A DNA stretch of 64,000 nt from Phosphitispora fastidiosa (GTDB lineage: Bacteria; Bacillota; Thermincolia; Thermincolales; UBA2595). The notes under the pieces were generated by a model. It did no database searches. It worked only from the letters and a program-made list of their open reading frames with translations, and was not told the origin of the DNA. Both the position numbers and the translations under genes were made by a program. The stretch's first letter is position 1. Each line of letters begins with the position of its first letter. This document shows, one piece after another, positions 1 to 8,050 of the stretch. The stretch spans positions 124,001 through 188,000 of the forward strand of contig NZ_JAHHUL010000001.1 of the NCBI RefSeq assembly GCF_019008365.1, in the 5' to 3' direction.

Positions 1-1
1 C

Positions 2-355
2 ACAGTTAATCAGATTCTTTCCGGACAGACGCCAAACCTGCAGTCCCAAACCCAGCAGCAGGGGATGCAGCAGCAAGGGATGCAGCAGCAAGGGGCACAA
101 CAGCAAAGCATGCTTCAGAATGCTTTTAACCAGGGACTGTCCGGAATGGGGTTAACAGACTCAAATGATGCGGCTTTGTGTAATGACCTCTTGATGACCG
201 AAAAATACGTCTCCGGGGCATATGATACCGCCATTTTCGAAATGACAGATTCTAACGTGCGCCAGACTCTTAACCACATTCAGAAAGAGGAACAGCAGCA
301 TGGAGAAGATATTTTTAATTATATGAAAAGTATGGGTATGTATAATCCTCAATAA
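2..355 (+). CDS. Spore coat protein, CotF family (5' end outside window)
   Basis: The reading frame is open from the left edge, so the true start lies upstream; the first ATG inside the window is at 65. The visible N-terminal part is a Gln-rich linker made of short M-Q-Q-Q-G repeats. It is followed by a CotF-like helical domain with an NDLLMTEKY-type segment and a C-terminal EEQQHGEDIFNYM helix, which has the ferritin-like look of this family. CotF proteins are components of the spore coat or spore surface of Bacilli and Clostridia. A rho-independent terminator follows at once, so this gene ends its transcript. Family assignment is fairly sure; the exact position in the coat cannot be told. 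Confidence 0.8.
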   Translation, partial: TVNQILSGQTPNLQSQTQQQGMQQQGMQQQGAQQQSMLQNAFNQGLSGMGLTDSNDAALCNDLLMTEKYVSGAYDTAIFEMTDSNVRQTLNHIQKEEQQHGEDIFNYMKSMGMYNPQ

Positions 356-393
356 CATGCAATAGCTTAAAATGCGCTAAAAGTTATCCCCCG

Positions 394-430
394 CCTCACC
401 GGCTTTTGCCAGCGGTGAGGTTTTTATTTT
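394..430 (+). terminator. Rho-independent terminator after cotF-like gene
   Basis: An 8-bp stem (CCTCACCG / CGGTGAGG) with an 11-nt loop is followed by a T-rich tract at 421-430. It lies 38 bases after the coat gene stop. Confidence 0.85.
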
Positions 431-451
431 GCTGTGATCAATGCCGTCATT

Positions 452-479
452 TTGACTTTCGGCATCATTGAGGTAAAAT
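452..479 (+). promoter_or_regulatory. Candidate vegetative promoter of yjbQ
   Basis: TTGACT at 452-457 and TAAAAT at 474-479 are separated by 16 bases and lie about 55 bases upstream of the yjbQ start. The match to a sigma-A promoter is reasonable but found by eye. Confidence 0.45.
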
Positions 480-532
480 ATATATGAAATAATTTTAATA
501 TCTTAGATGTTGTATATTGGGAGGGATAAATC

Positions 533-949
533 ATGAAAAGCCACCGAAAAGAATTATGGTTTGAAACCAGAGAAAGGCGGAAACTAATCAACATCACCCC
601 ACAGGTGGAACAGGTACTTTCTGAAAGTGGCATCAAGGAAGGTCTGCTGCTATGTAATGCCATGCATATCACTGCCAGTGTCTTTATCAATGATGATGAA
701 AGCGGGCTGCATCAGGATTTTGAAACCTGGTTGGAAAAGCTGGCGCCTGAGAAACCCTATGAACAATATCACCATAATGGGTATGAGGACAACGCTGATG
801 CCCACCTAAAGCGCACTGTCATGGGACGGGAAGTGGTTGTGGCCGTAACAGGCGGCAGATTGGATTTGGGCCCCTGGGAACAGATATTTTATGGTGAGTT
901 TGACGGCAAACGCAAAAAACGGGTATTAGTTAAGATAATCGGTGAATAA
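533..949 (+). CDS. yjbQ: YjbQ/UPF0047 family protein
   Basis: The 138-residue product matches the complete single-domain YjbQ (UPF0047, TIGR00149) family. Conserved features are visible: [10 protein letters not shown] (41-50), NDDESG (53-58), the [15 protein letters not shown] stretch (80-94) with its clustered His/Asp, and [20 protein letters not shown] (106-125). Some members have weak thiamine-phosphate synthase activity in vivo, but the physiological role is unsettled. The start is chosen from the GGGAGG ribosome site six bases upstream. It stands alone between terminated neighbours. Confidence 0.9.
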   Translation: MKSHRKELWFETRERRKLINITPQVEQVLSESGIKEGLLLCNAMHITASVFINDDESGLHQDFETWLEKLAPEKPYEQYHHNGYEDNADAHLKRTVMGREVVVAVTGGRLDLGPWEQIFYGEFDGKRKKRVLVKIIGE

Positions 950-1096
950 CAAAGTAGACCAAATTGTCTTCTTTTTTTATGCCTGAAGGCTTAACTTCTC
1001 TGGATAAAGGAAAACCCGCATGTTTTTGACATTCCCGAAATATAGTTAAATAAAAATAAGTCAGTCAAAAACCAAAATAAAGCGGGAGGTATCCTA

Positions 1097-2470
1097 TTGC
1101 GAGGGCCCCAGATTTTTCTGTTTAGTAAGACTGGTTTGGGTTTAGTAATATGTCTAATTTGTTTCATGTTAATGAGTTTATGGATAACACGGTACTCCAG
1201 CTATAAAATCTCTACACATAAAGGCCCTGCTGAAACAGACCTGATAATCAATTTTATATTACCTATGCAGCAGGATGATTTGAAGTCTAAAATAAGCATT
1301 CTTCCTGAAATACCAACCACAAAGATATCCTATAAGCTTAGGTGGAAAAACCGTTCAACTGCAGTTTTAACACTGAAACAAGATGGTCTTCCATATGGCC
1401 AGCTGTTAACAGTTAAAATTAATCGGGCTGGAACGAAACTGCCCTTCATTAAGAAGAGTTTCAAAACCAGGTTTCGGTCTTCTGTCCCGGTTTCTTTGGT
1501 TTCAGATCAGGAACTGCATGACATCTCTACGAGAGGCCCAGTCCCAATTTTATTTAACACTCCCGTAACTCCTGAGGACATCAAAGAATTTATCAAGCTT
1601 CCCGCACCGGGAAAAGTGGAGCCGGTAAACATTAATTATCAGGGTAAAATCTATTCTGACCACAGCCGTTGGCAGTACATACCGTTCCATCCCCTTGAAA
1701 ACAACACCTCTTATGAAATCATAATTACTCCGGGCCTGCACAGCAAAAGCGGGGCTGAACTTGATGCAGAAAAGAAAATAACCTTTGCCACAGCCCCTCC
1801 AATTAGCGTGTTAAGCACTAATCCGGCTGATCAAAGTACCGGCATATCTCTATATAAAAAAATAGAAGTTACTCTCGACCAGGATATAATTAATGGTTCC
1901 ATGAAGATTACAGACCTGAAAACAAAAAAAATCCTCACCGGAGCAACAGAAATAAGCGAAAAAAAAATCCTCTTCAAACCTGTCAATTGCTTTTTGCCGG
2001 GAAGAGAGTACAGAGTAAATCTGAATGTAACAGCTGCTACCAATGAGTTACTGGAAGATTACTGTTTTTCTTTTAATACGTTAAAGATGGAGGATACCTA
2101 CTGGTTGGATGTCAATCTGGGGGAAACCCATAGTGTCATAGTATATAAAGGTGATGAAATCATTCGCCTGATGCCGGCATCGGGAGGACGTCCGGAAACT
2201 CCCACCCCATTGGGCCTCTTTTATACCCAAGACAGGGGCCACAGTTTTTGGTCTCCACGGTTTGGAGAAGGGGCTACATACTGGGTCAGATTGGTCGGAC
2301 AGGTCTTGATACACTCTGTTCCGCGGGATAATAAATGGGAAATTAAGCAGGATGAACATGATAAACTCGGACTGCCGGCAAGCCATGGTTGTATTCGTTT
2401 AAGCGAAGAAGACGCTAAATGGGTTTACCAAAATATCCCCAGAGGTACTATGGTGTTTATTCACTTATAA
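1097..2470 (+). CDS. L,D-transpeptidase (YkuD) with Ig-like repeats, membrane anchored
   Basis: The predicted enzyme cross-links peptidoglycan stem peptides through meso-diaminopimelate (3-3 links) or attaches proteins to them, outside the membrane. The start is TTG at 1097, preceded by GGGAGGT. An N-terminal hydrophobic helix at about residues 13-31 anchors or exports the protein. A long middle part (about 120-330) looks like two Big_5/Ig-like domains, each with the IxFNxPV and ITxDQxI style strands. The YkuD domain ends the protein with the catalytic SHGCIRL motif (Cys432) and the upstream His406 in IHS. In a spore former it could serve vegetative wall or cortex; nothing in the sequence decides this. 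Confidence 0.85.
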   Translation: MRGPQIFLFSKTGLGLVICLICFMLMSLWITRYSSYKISTHKGPAETDLIINFILPMQQDDLKSKISILPEIPTTKISYKLRWKNRSTAVLTLKQDGLPYGQLLTVKINRAGTKLPFIKKSFKTRFRSSVPVSLVSDQELHDISTRGPVPILFNTPVTPEDIKEFIKLPAPGKVEPVNINYQGKIYSDHSRWQYIPFHPLENNTSYEIIITPGLHSKSGAELDAEKKITFATAPPISVLSTNPADQSTGISLYKKIEVTLDQDIINGSMKITDLKTKKILTGATEISEKKILFKPVNCFLPGREYRVNLNVTAATNELLEDYCFSFNTLKMEDTYWLDVNLGETHSVIVYKGDEIIRLMPASGGRPETPTPLGLFYTQDRGHSFWSPRFGEGATYWVRLVGQVLIHSVPRDNKWEIKQDEHDKLGLPASHGCIRLSEEDAKWVYQNIPRGTMVFIHL

Positions 2471-2502
2471 CCAAATGAAGTGGGACTGGATCATTTTTAA
2501 GT

Positions 2503-3675
2503 TCATTTCATGGGGTCATCCCAATGTTTTTCCAGAGATATGCCCCTTACTATACTGTCATACCCAAACCGATTCTTTATTTGGTCACAGGCATTGTCAA
2601 GTTTACGCAGTTTTTCTTTTTCATTAAACAGGTCAACCTGTTCAAAACGCTTCTTGACCAGATTGGAAACACTTACCCCGATTAACCTGACTTTTTTGTC
2701 CTGAGGCCAATTACTCTTAAACAGCCTTACAGCCGTGCTGCATATTTCTTCTGAAATATCGGTGTGTTCACTTAGTGTATGTGACCAAGCATGGTTAGTA
2801 AAATCTGTTTCCCGGAGTATCAGGGTCACCGTTTTGCACATATACCTGCCCTGCCTTACCCTGTGCCCAACTTTTTCAGCTATTTCCATAATGGCTTTTT
2901 TTATTTCCGCCCCTTTGTAGTCCCGGCTCAATGTAAATTGATTCCCTATTGATTTAAGGTCATCATGGGAATTGGGGTTAACTGAACTGCAGCTTTCTCC
3001 ATTTGCCGACATGTGCAGCACCCGTCCTGGGGCCCCCAGTTTCCTTTCAAGGATATCCGGAGGAAATCCGGCCAGGTCACCAATTGTGTAAATCCCAAGG
3101 GAATTCAGCTTCTTCTGAGTACTGCCCCCTACCCCGAATAATTTTTTCACCGGTAACGGCCAGAGTCTTGCCGGCACTTCACTTTTGGCAATCAGGGTAA
3201 GGCCGTCAGGCTTTTCCAGTTCAGCAGCCATTTTAGCCACAACTTTGTTGGGACCAATACCTACAGAGCACAAAACGCCTGCTTCCTCCCAGATCCTTTT
3301 CTTTATCAGTTTGGCTGTCTCCACAATATCACAATGGGACCCAGCCATGTCTACAAATGCTTCATCTATCGAGAACTGCTCCACAAGAGGAGAAAAGTCT
3401 CTGATGATATTCATAATCCGTTTGGAAAACTCCAGGTATTTCCCATGGTCAGGCTTTAGATAAATACCCCCCGACACCAGCTGCTCAGCCTCCCATTTGG
3501 GCATGGTGGTCTTCACCCCAAACTTCTTCGCCTCATAAGAGGCAGCCAGCACAATGCCGTGTCTCTTGCCCGGGTCCCCACAAACCACTACCGGCTTACC
3601 CCTCAGGGCTGGATCAAGGGCCTGGTGAACTGATGCAAAAAACGAGTTCATATCAATCAGCATTATATTGCACAA
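2503..3675 (-). CDS. dinB: Y-family DNA polymerase (DNA polymerase IV type)
   Basis: This is a translesion DNA polymerase of the DinB/UmuC family. With the start used here it has 390 residues. The palm carries the metal ligands in LIDMNSFF (Asp8) and SIDEAF (Asp104, Glu105), with the steric-gate Phe pair right after. Fingers, thumb with the KLFGVGG helix-hairpin-helix, and a C-terminal little-finger domain follow. I chose TTG at 3675 because AGAGG lies eight bases before it and the family starts just before the IDM strand; a longer reading from 3714 would overlap the upstream gene. No LexA box was seen before it. The short interval (16 bases) to the upstream gene suggests co-transcription. 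Confidence 0.88.
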   Translation of the reverse strand: MCNIMLIDMNSFFASVHQALDPALRGKPVVVCGDPGKRHGIVLAASYEAKKFGVKTTMPKWEAEQLVSGGIYLKPDHGKYLEFSKRIMNIIRDFSPLVEQFSIDEAFVDMAGSHCDIVETAKLIKKRIWEEAGVLCSVGIGPNKVVAKMAAELEKPDGLTLIAKSEVPARLWPLPVKKLFGVGGSTQKKLNSLGIYTIGDLAGFPPDILERKLGAPGRVLHMSANGESCSSVNPNSHDDLKSIGNQFTLSRDYKGAEIKKAIMEIAEKVGHRVRQGRYMCKTVTLILRETDFTNHAWSHTLSEHTDISEEICSTAVRLFKSNWPQDKKVRLIGVSVSNLVKKRFEQVDLFNEKEKLRKLDNACDQIKNRFGYDSIVRGISLEKHWDDPMK

Positions 3676-3691
3676 ATTACCAACCTCTTTG

Positions 3692-4261
3692 CTAGTATCT
3701 TCCCGCTTCAACAAACAAGTACCAAACGGAAAATAAGACTCCGAATATCAAAGGAATTAGTATTACCCAAGTCAGCTTTTTAGCCATCTGCCCGCGCTCT
3801 TCACTGCCTTCACTGTTCCCATTATCTTCACAGTTATCATCATCTTCGCAGTTATTATCATCTTCACAGATATCATTGTCTTCACAATATTCGCAGGTAT
3901 CATCATCTTCAGCAATTTCACTGTTAATCAGAAACATGGCTTCCCGAAGCTGGTGCTGCAATACAAAAATATCGATACCCAGCCTGGAAACCCCCATAAA
4001 TACTTTAAGGTACTGCCCACCTTCTCGGTATTTGCGAAGTGTCAGTATATTATGAGACTCCAGCAGCGCCTGTATCAGATCAGCTTCATGTTCATCTGAT
4101 ACAGTAACCAAAAGCACTTCTGCTGCCTTGCCCCATATAGGTGTTTCTGCTTCTGCTTCTGCTTCAGGCTCAGGGTCTAATTCGGGCACGGTTTCGACCC
4201 AGCAGTAAGCACACAGGTCATCTTCCTCCTGAAATCTCCTGCATTTCGGACACCAGGGCAT
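3692..4261 (-). CDS. Zinc-ribbon, DUF2007-like protein with Cys/Asp repeat and C-terminal membrane helix
   Basis: I do not recognise a named gene. The 189-residue protein starts with a four-Cys zinc ribbon (Cys4, 7, 17, 20) and a Glu/Ala-Glu linker (24-40). A DUF2007-like signalling fold follows at about 48-115, suggested by VTVSDEHEADLIQALLES. Next comes an unusual acidic repeat (119-150) with a Cys every five to six residues, and one transmembrane helix (164-183) near the C terminus. GGGGAGGG precedes the ATG. The repeat implies metal binding or disulfides on the cytoplasmic or membrane-proximal side. It sits just upstream of the Y-family polymerase, but no functional link is evident. Confidence 0.6.
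   Translation of the reverse strand: MPWCPKCRRFQEEDDLCAYCWVETVPELDPEPEAEAEAETPIWGKAAEVLLVTVSDEHEADLIQALLESHNILTLRKYREGGQYLKVFMGVSRLGIDIFVLQHQLREAMFLINSEIAEDDDTCEYCEDNDICEDDNNCEDDDNCEDNGNSEGSEERGQMAKKLTWVILIPLIFGVLFSVWYLFVEAGRY
3812..3907 (-). repeat. In-frame imperfect 15-18 base repeats coding a Cys-Asp-Glu tract
   Basis: Within the preceding gene the DNA repeats units like TCTTCACAGTTATCATCA (as read on the plus strand) five times with drift, encoding a C-E-D-D/N-x pattern with Cys123, 126, 132, 138 and 144. Such internal repeats tend to change copy number by slippage. Confidence 0.75.
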
Positions 4262-4323
4262 TACTATCCCTCCCCAATCAATGACTCTATCTCATCATAT
4301 TGCCGGTATCAATATCAGGTGAG

Positions 4324-4989
4324 CTATATGGTCCACTGGTTATGAATGATTCCCACCAGATACAGTTTCTCATTAACTTCCTCAAATACCAGTCTCAGGC
4401 TCTGCCAGTCCATTCCCTGATATTGTTCGTCAAAGCCGGAAAAATAATATTCTACAATATCGGCCTCAGAATATACTTCAAACTGGTTTTCCAGGGCATT
4501 CCCTGTCCCGAGAGTATGATTAACGCTTATCTTTTCGGCATTGGCAAAGTCCGCAGTATATACAAATTTCTTGAAATACTCCACAGGAGTCAATAATATC
4601 GGTTCACCGGTGCCATCAAAGTATCCCCAGGTATACTTTTCGTTGTCATTCGGAAAATTTCTGACCTGTGCTGCAGTGAAAACCAGGTTGCCATCATCCT
4701 TTTCTGTATTTACATAAGCATAGGGGGTAAAACGTATCCCTTTATCCGGATGGACCATATCTGCAAGTTTTTCCATGTCATCTTGTTTCAGCGCCGTAAT
4801 CGCCTCACGGCTCCTAACCTCAACTGATACCGGTTCCTTTGTTTCCTTTGTTTCTTTGTTTTCATTATTAGGCTGTTCGGTCTTTTTTTCCGTATCCGGT
4901 TGTTTGGCCTTGTCGTCCGCAGAACCGGTACATCCGGCAGAAAAAATAACTATCAGAACAACAGTCAGCAATAAAAACAACCTTTTCAA
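4324..4989 (-). CDS. Predicted lipoprotein of unknown function
   Basis: A 221-residue secreted lipoprotein, not assigned to a family. The start chosen is TTG at 4989 because GAGGGTGGG lies five bases before it and the product then begins with a textbook signal peptide (MKRLF, hydrophobic core, lipobox FSAGC with Cys20). A Thr/Glu/Lys/Pro/Asn-rich linker at about 21-55 follows, then an alpha-beta domain whose opening (AITALKQDDMEKLADMVHP) resembles extracellular sensor or DUF4878-like domains. A longer start at 5013 is possible. It lies downstream of the DUF2284 genes on the same strand. Confidence 0.6.
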   Translation of the reverse strand: MKRLFLLLTVVLIVIFSAGCTGSADDKAKQPDTEKKTEQPNNENKETKETKEPVSVEVRSREAITALKQDDMEKLADMVHPDKGIRFTPYAYVNTEKDDGNLVFTAAQVRNFPNDNEKYTWGYFDGTGEPILLTPVEYFKKFVYTADFANAEKISVNHTLGTGNALENQFEVYSEADIVEYYFSGFDEQYQGMDWQSLRLVFEEVNEKLYLVGIIHNQWTI

Positions 4990-5060
4990 ATTAACCCACC
5001 CTCTTTTTATCATTTAAGCTGTTAACAGGTAATCAGAGCTGCCTGCCTTACCGCTGCAGC

Positions 5061-5612
5061 TTATACAAATATCATGCCCAAAAAGTTCAATTCTGTTGTT
5101 ATCGGCCATTCAATATTTACTCCTAATTGTCTGGCCAAGGCGGTAATATCTATCCCGAAGCCATCGGCGCCGGGGCGCGCTTCCAGGGGACGCCGGCATG
5201 GTTCGTCTGCCGGAGGACAGTCCGGACAAAGATTGCAGCCCCCTACGGTAAGCCCAAAGGCCAGGTGATTTACGTTTTCACAGGCAATTTTTTCACACTG
5301 CCCGATAATTTTCAACAACTCCAGATGTGGTTCAAACTGTTTAACTCCGGTCACGGCCTCACTGTTAAACGGAATCGTTAAACTGACAAGCAAACCGCCC
5401 TGATACTGAGATATAGCCTTTCGGATAAAGTCAAGGTCAGGTAAATTTGGTGGGCAGAATTTACGCCGTCCAAAATCCGGACATGGCGGAATCATACATT
5501 TCAAGCGAACACTTTCTTCAACTTTAACATCCGAAATTTCAAATGGTCGGAAATTAACCCTGGAATCGGATATTTCTTGTTTTAATAGCATTATCAATTC
5601 ATCAATAGACAT
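5061..5612 (-). CDS. DUF2284 cysteine-rich metal-binding protein (second of tandem pair)
   Basis: DUF2284 proteins are predicted metal binders of unknown function. This 183-residue copy has a first cluster Cys39, Cys44, Cys53 (the last in CPP) and a second cluster GGCNLCPDCPP (Cys126, 129, 132) with Cys139, followed by the family signature ARPGADGFGID. Compared with its neighbour paralogue the final Cys before GID is replaced by Phe. The ATG is preceded by GGGGTG. It follows the first copy by 24 bases, so the two are very likely one transcript with the racemase gene. The cysteine spacing suggests Fe-S or zinc centres. Confidence 0.7.
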   Translation of the reverse strand: MSIDELIMLLKQEISDSRVNFRPFEISDVKVEESVRLKCMIPPCPDFGRRKFCPPNLPDLDFIRKAISQYQGGLLVSLTIPFNSEAVTGVKQFEPHLELLKIIGQCEKIACENVNHLAFGLTVGGCNLCPDCPPADEPCRRPLEARPGADGFGIDITALARQLGVNIEWPITTELNFLGMIFV

Positions 5613-5636
5613 TGCAGCACCCCTTAATAAGTAGTA

Positions 5637-6146
5637 CTATTCTACCAGAATTAAGCCGAAACTGTTTTGCTCACAAGACCGATCTTTGACAACTTCTATT
5701 GGAAACCCGTTTAATCCCGCCGTTGCATAGACATCAATTCCACAAGCCTCCATGGAAGGCCGGGCGTTTTCGGGGTGAATACATTTTTCCATACTGCACT
5801 TCTGACACAGCTTACAGGGCCCGGCGCCCAATCCCAGAGCCTTGTGATATCCGGCCAGGAAAATTTCCCTCTCCAGGTTTGCCACCAGGTTGTTCTGAAT
5901 TCTGTAATCATCACCGTGAATCAAAATTGCTGTTGTGTAACAATCTATAATTTCACGCATTTTCCCGGGAGTGGGTGTCCTGGGCGGACAGCAGCAGCTG
6001 CTGTTATAGCCGCTGCATCCGAACTGGCACTTCATCAGTACCCATGCGGCGGTTATGATATTTTTGGGATCAATAACCTTTGCCGCGGCCGCCCCTAACT
6101 CACAGGCCCGCCTGATAAAACTTTCATACATCTGGTCCTGATTCAT
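5637..6146 (-). CDS. DUF2284 cysteine-rich metal-binding protein (first of tandem pair)
   Basis: A 169-residue paralogue of the next gene with even more cysteines: Cys40, 44, 51-53 (SSCCCPP), then Cys111, 114, 117, 122 in a ferredoxin-like CKLCQKC arrangement, and Cys135 in MEACGID. The layout matches DUF2284, predicted to bind metal or Fe-S clusters. Its start codon overlaps the stop of the upstream racemase gene by four bases (ATGA), which shows translational coupling. A role in a redox or corrinoid-linked system is possible but not shown. Confidence 0.72.
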   Translation of the reverse strand: MNQDQMYESFIRRACELGAAAAKVIDPKNIITAAWVLMKCQFGCSGYNSSCCCPPRTPTPGKMREIIDCYTTAILIHGDDYRIQNNLVANLEREIFLAGYHKALGLGAGPCKLCQKCSMEKCIHPENARPSMEACGIDVYATAGLNGFPIEVVKDRSCEQNSFGLILVE

Positions 6147-6832
6147 AATCCGTACCTAATGGCACTTTCCACATGAATTAATGAGGTGTTCAAAAAACTG
6201 ATTCCATATTCATCCCGGTCCAGTATCAGGGGCAGTTCTGTACATCCCAGAACAACACCCTCTATCTTGGAATCGTCAATCATCCGCTTTACAATTGCCA
6301 AAAGTTCCTTTTTCGTCTCAGCCTTAATTACTAATGACTGCAGTTCCGCAAATATCTTGGTGTTAATATATTCCTGTTCCCCGGCATCAGGTACAATAAC
6401 TGCAATACCTTCCTTTTCAAATACCCTGGTATAGTAATCTGCCTTCATCGTAAACCCGGTGCCCAGCAGACCAACTCTTTTCAAGCCCAGGGCTTTAGCC
6501 TTTTGACAGGTTTCGGCAACTATACTTAATACAGGTATACTTGATAATGCCTGCACCTCATCAAACACAATATGTGGGGTGTTGGAAGCGATGACTGCAT
6601 ATTCAGCGCCGGCATTTGCCAGCTCTTTCAGGGCGCCGGACAAATATCCTGTTAAGCTGTCCCACTCCTTATCAGACACCATCTGCAGCATTTTAGTCAT
6701 ACTTATACTGTTAATTAACAGCTCTGGGTAATCTGCACCACCGGTCATTTCCCGGTATTTTTTGATTGCTAAGCGATAGTAGTCAATAGTTGACTCAGGT
6801 CCCATACCTCCAATAATCCCCAGCTTTTGCAT
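6143..6832 (-). CDS. Aspartate/glutamate racemase family protein
   Basis: A 229-residue member of the Asp/Glu racemase superfamily (RacX/YgeA-like branch), which interconverts D- and L-amino acids with two catalytic Cys. The N terminus MQKLGIIGGMGPESTIDYY is typical. The first catalytic region here is VIASNTPHIVF, where the usual Cys is Thr, as is common in YgeA-like broad-specificity racemases. The second, GVVLGCTELPL, keeps its Cys. The start at 6832 is set by GGGAAGGGGG upstream; a longer frame reaches 6907 without a ribosome site. Coupled to two DUF2284 genes. Confidence 0.78.
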   Translation of the reverse strand: MQKLGIIGGMGPESTIDYYRLAIKKYREMTGGADYPELLINSISMTKMLQMVSDKEWDSLTGYLSGALKELANAGAEYAVIASNTPHIVFDEVQALSSIPVLSIVAETCQKAKALGLKRVGLLGTGFTMKADYYTRVFEKEGIAVIVPDAGEQEYINTKIFAELQSLVIKAETKKELLAIVKRMIDDSKIEGVVLGCTELPLILDRDEYGISFLNTSLIHVESAIRYGL

Positions 6833-6930
6833 CAATAATCCCCCTTCCCCTGAACAAATATCCGTATAACCTCTAATCAGATTAGGCAAATTAGTAACAT
6901 ACATCACAACGAAATAAGGAGTTAATAAAT

Positions 6931-7374
6931 ATGATTAAAGACAGACTTATCAATGGCGCTATCGCCGGCGCTGCAGGGGCAGTTGTTCAGAATTTGTATG
7001 CAGCAGCAGCCAGGTTATTTGGCTATACCGGTCCCGGTTACATTACCTATGGTAAAATAGTTCTTGCTATTGAAGATAATGGCGGATTATTATCAAACTC
7101 GCTGGGTCTGGTGAGCCACCTTGTCTGGGACATCATAGTTGGAATATTATTTGCTTACATTATCAGCAGCACCACAAGCCGTTACTATATCTGGAAAGGA
7201 ATGCTTTATGGAGCAGCTGTCTGGTATTTGATCAAGGCCGGTGCAACCATTTTTAAAATACCTATTATTATGGGATTTTATCCGGAGACCGTAGTCTTCT
7301 TCTTCATTGGTGCCTTGATATATGGACTTGTTGTTTCTTATTCTTTAAAGGTATTAGATACCCGGCTGGTATAA
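6931..7374 (+). CDS. Conserved integral membrane protein, four predicted helices
   Basis: Not recognised beyond a clostridial membrane protein, possibly YqhR-like. The 147 residues hold hydrophobic segments at about 8-26, 58-80, 88-106 and 117-137, with a Gly/Ala-rich first helix. AAGGAG precedes the ATG by eight bases. It is divergent from the racemase gene and convergent with cobC, thus a single-gene unit. Immediately around its stop the 12-mer CTGGTATAAGGG is tandemly duplicated (about 7366-7389). Confidence 0.55.
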   Translation: MIKDRLINGAIAGAAGAVVQNLYAAAARLFGYTGPGYITYGKIVLAIEDNGGLLSNSLGLVSHLVWDIIVGILFAYIISSTTSRYYIWKGMLYGAAVWYLIKAGATIFKIPIIMGFYPETVVFFFIGALIYGLVVSYSLKVLDTRLV

Positions 7375-7413
7375 GGGCTGGTATAAGGGCGGTATTTTAT
7401 CGGCAAGGTAAAC

Positions 7414-8049
7414 TTATCCATGGTTAGTCATCCCCAGGTGTGCCGTGTCATTCAGTAAACATAATATAGCCCGTTCGGGTTCGAAGAACTCTACAATATT
7501 AAGGGATACATTATCCTGTTTAATTTTCCAGTAATCATTAAGGCTCATACCCAGAACGGTGGCCACAATTATCCTGATTATCCCGCCATGAGCCACTACC
7601 AGCACATTTTTCCCGGGATTTTCACTCAAAATTCTGTCTATCCCAGCCTGGCAGCGGTCTGCTACCTCTCCCAGGGATTCGCCTCCAGGAATTTGGGTAT
7701 CCCGGGGATTTTTATACCACTCTTTCATTACACTGTGAAACTGCCTGTCAATTTCACCATAGGTGAGGCCTTCCCATAAACCGAAGTTTGTTTCCTTGAG
7801 TTCCGGAACTCTTGCCACATCTAGGCCATGATATTCTGATATAGCCTCAGCCGTCTCCAATGCCCTTGATAAATCACTGGCATAGGCGGCGTGCAGTTTT
7901 TCTCCTGACAGCCTTTTGGCAATTTGGGCGGCCTGTACACGCCCCTCCTCACTGAGGGGGATATCCCGGTGCCCCTGGTATCTCAGGGTTTTATTCCACT
8001 CCGTTTCACCATGGCGCACTATATAAAGCCTGGTTCTCGTGTCAGACAA
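7414..8049 (-). CDS. cobC: Alpha-ribazole phosphatase (histidine phosphatase family)
   Basis: The predicted enzyme removes the phosphate of alpha-ribazole phosphate or of cobalamin phosphate in nucleotide-loop assembly. Family signature: LYIVRHGETEWN with the catalytic phospho-His, ASDLSRALETAE, and the second His in VVAHGGIIR. TTG at 8049 is preferred since GGGGAG lies eight bases before it and this leaves one base after the cobD stop; a longer start at 8082 would overlap cobD. Phosphatases of this superfamily are easily mistaken for phosphoglycerate mutases; placement as last gene of the cobalamin operon makes CobC the best call. Confidence 0.82.
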   Translation of the reverse strand: MSDTRTRLYIVRHGETEWNKTLRYQGHRDIPLSEEGRVQAAQIAKRLSGEKLHAAYASDLSRALETAEAISEYHGLDVARVPELKETNFGLWEGLTYGEIDRQFHSVMKEWYKNPRDTQIPGGESLGEVADRCQAGIDRILSENPGKNVLVVAHGGIIRIIVATVLGMSLNDYWKIKQDNVSLNIVEFFEPERAILCLLNDTAHLGMTNHG

Positions 8050-8050
8050 A

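Noticed and set aside
4262..4323. LexA box for the Y-family polymerase transcript
   Set aside because: No CGAAC-N4-GTTCG-like sequence is found before this gene or the one upstream.
7366..7389. Tandem 12-base duplication CTGGTATAAGGG at the stop of the small membrane protein gene
   Set aside because: Real but likely a simple slippage event outside the coding sequence; no sign of function.
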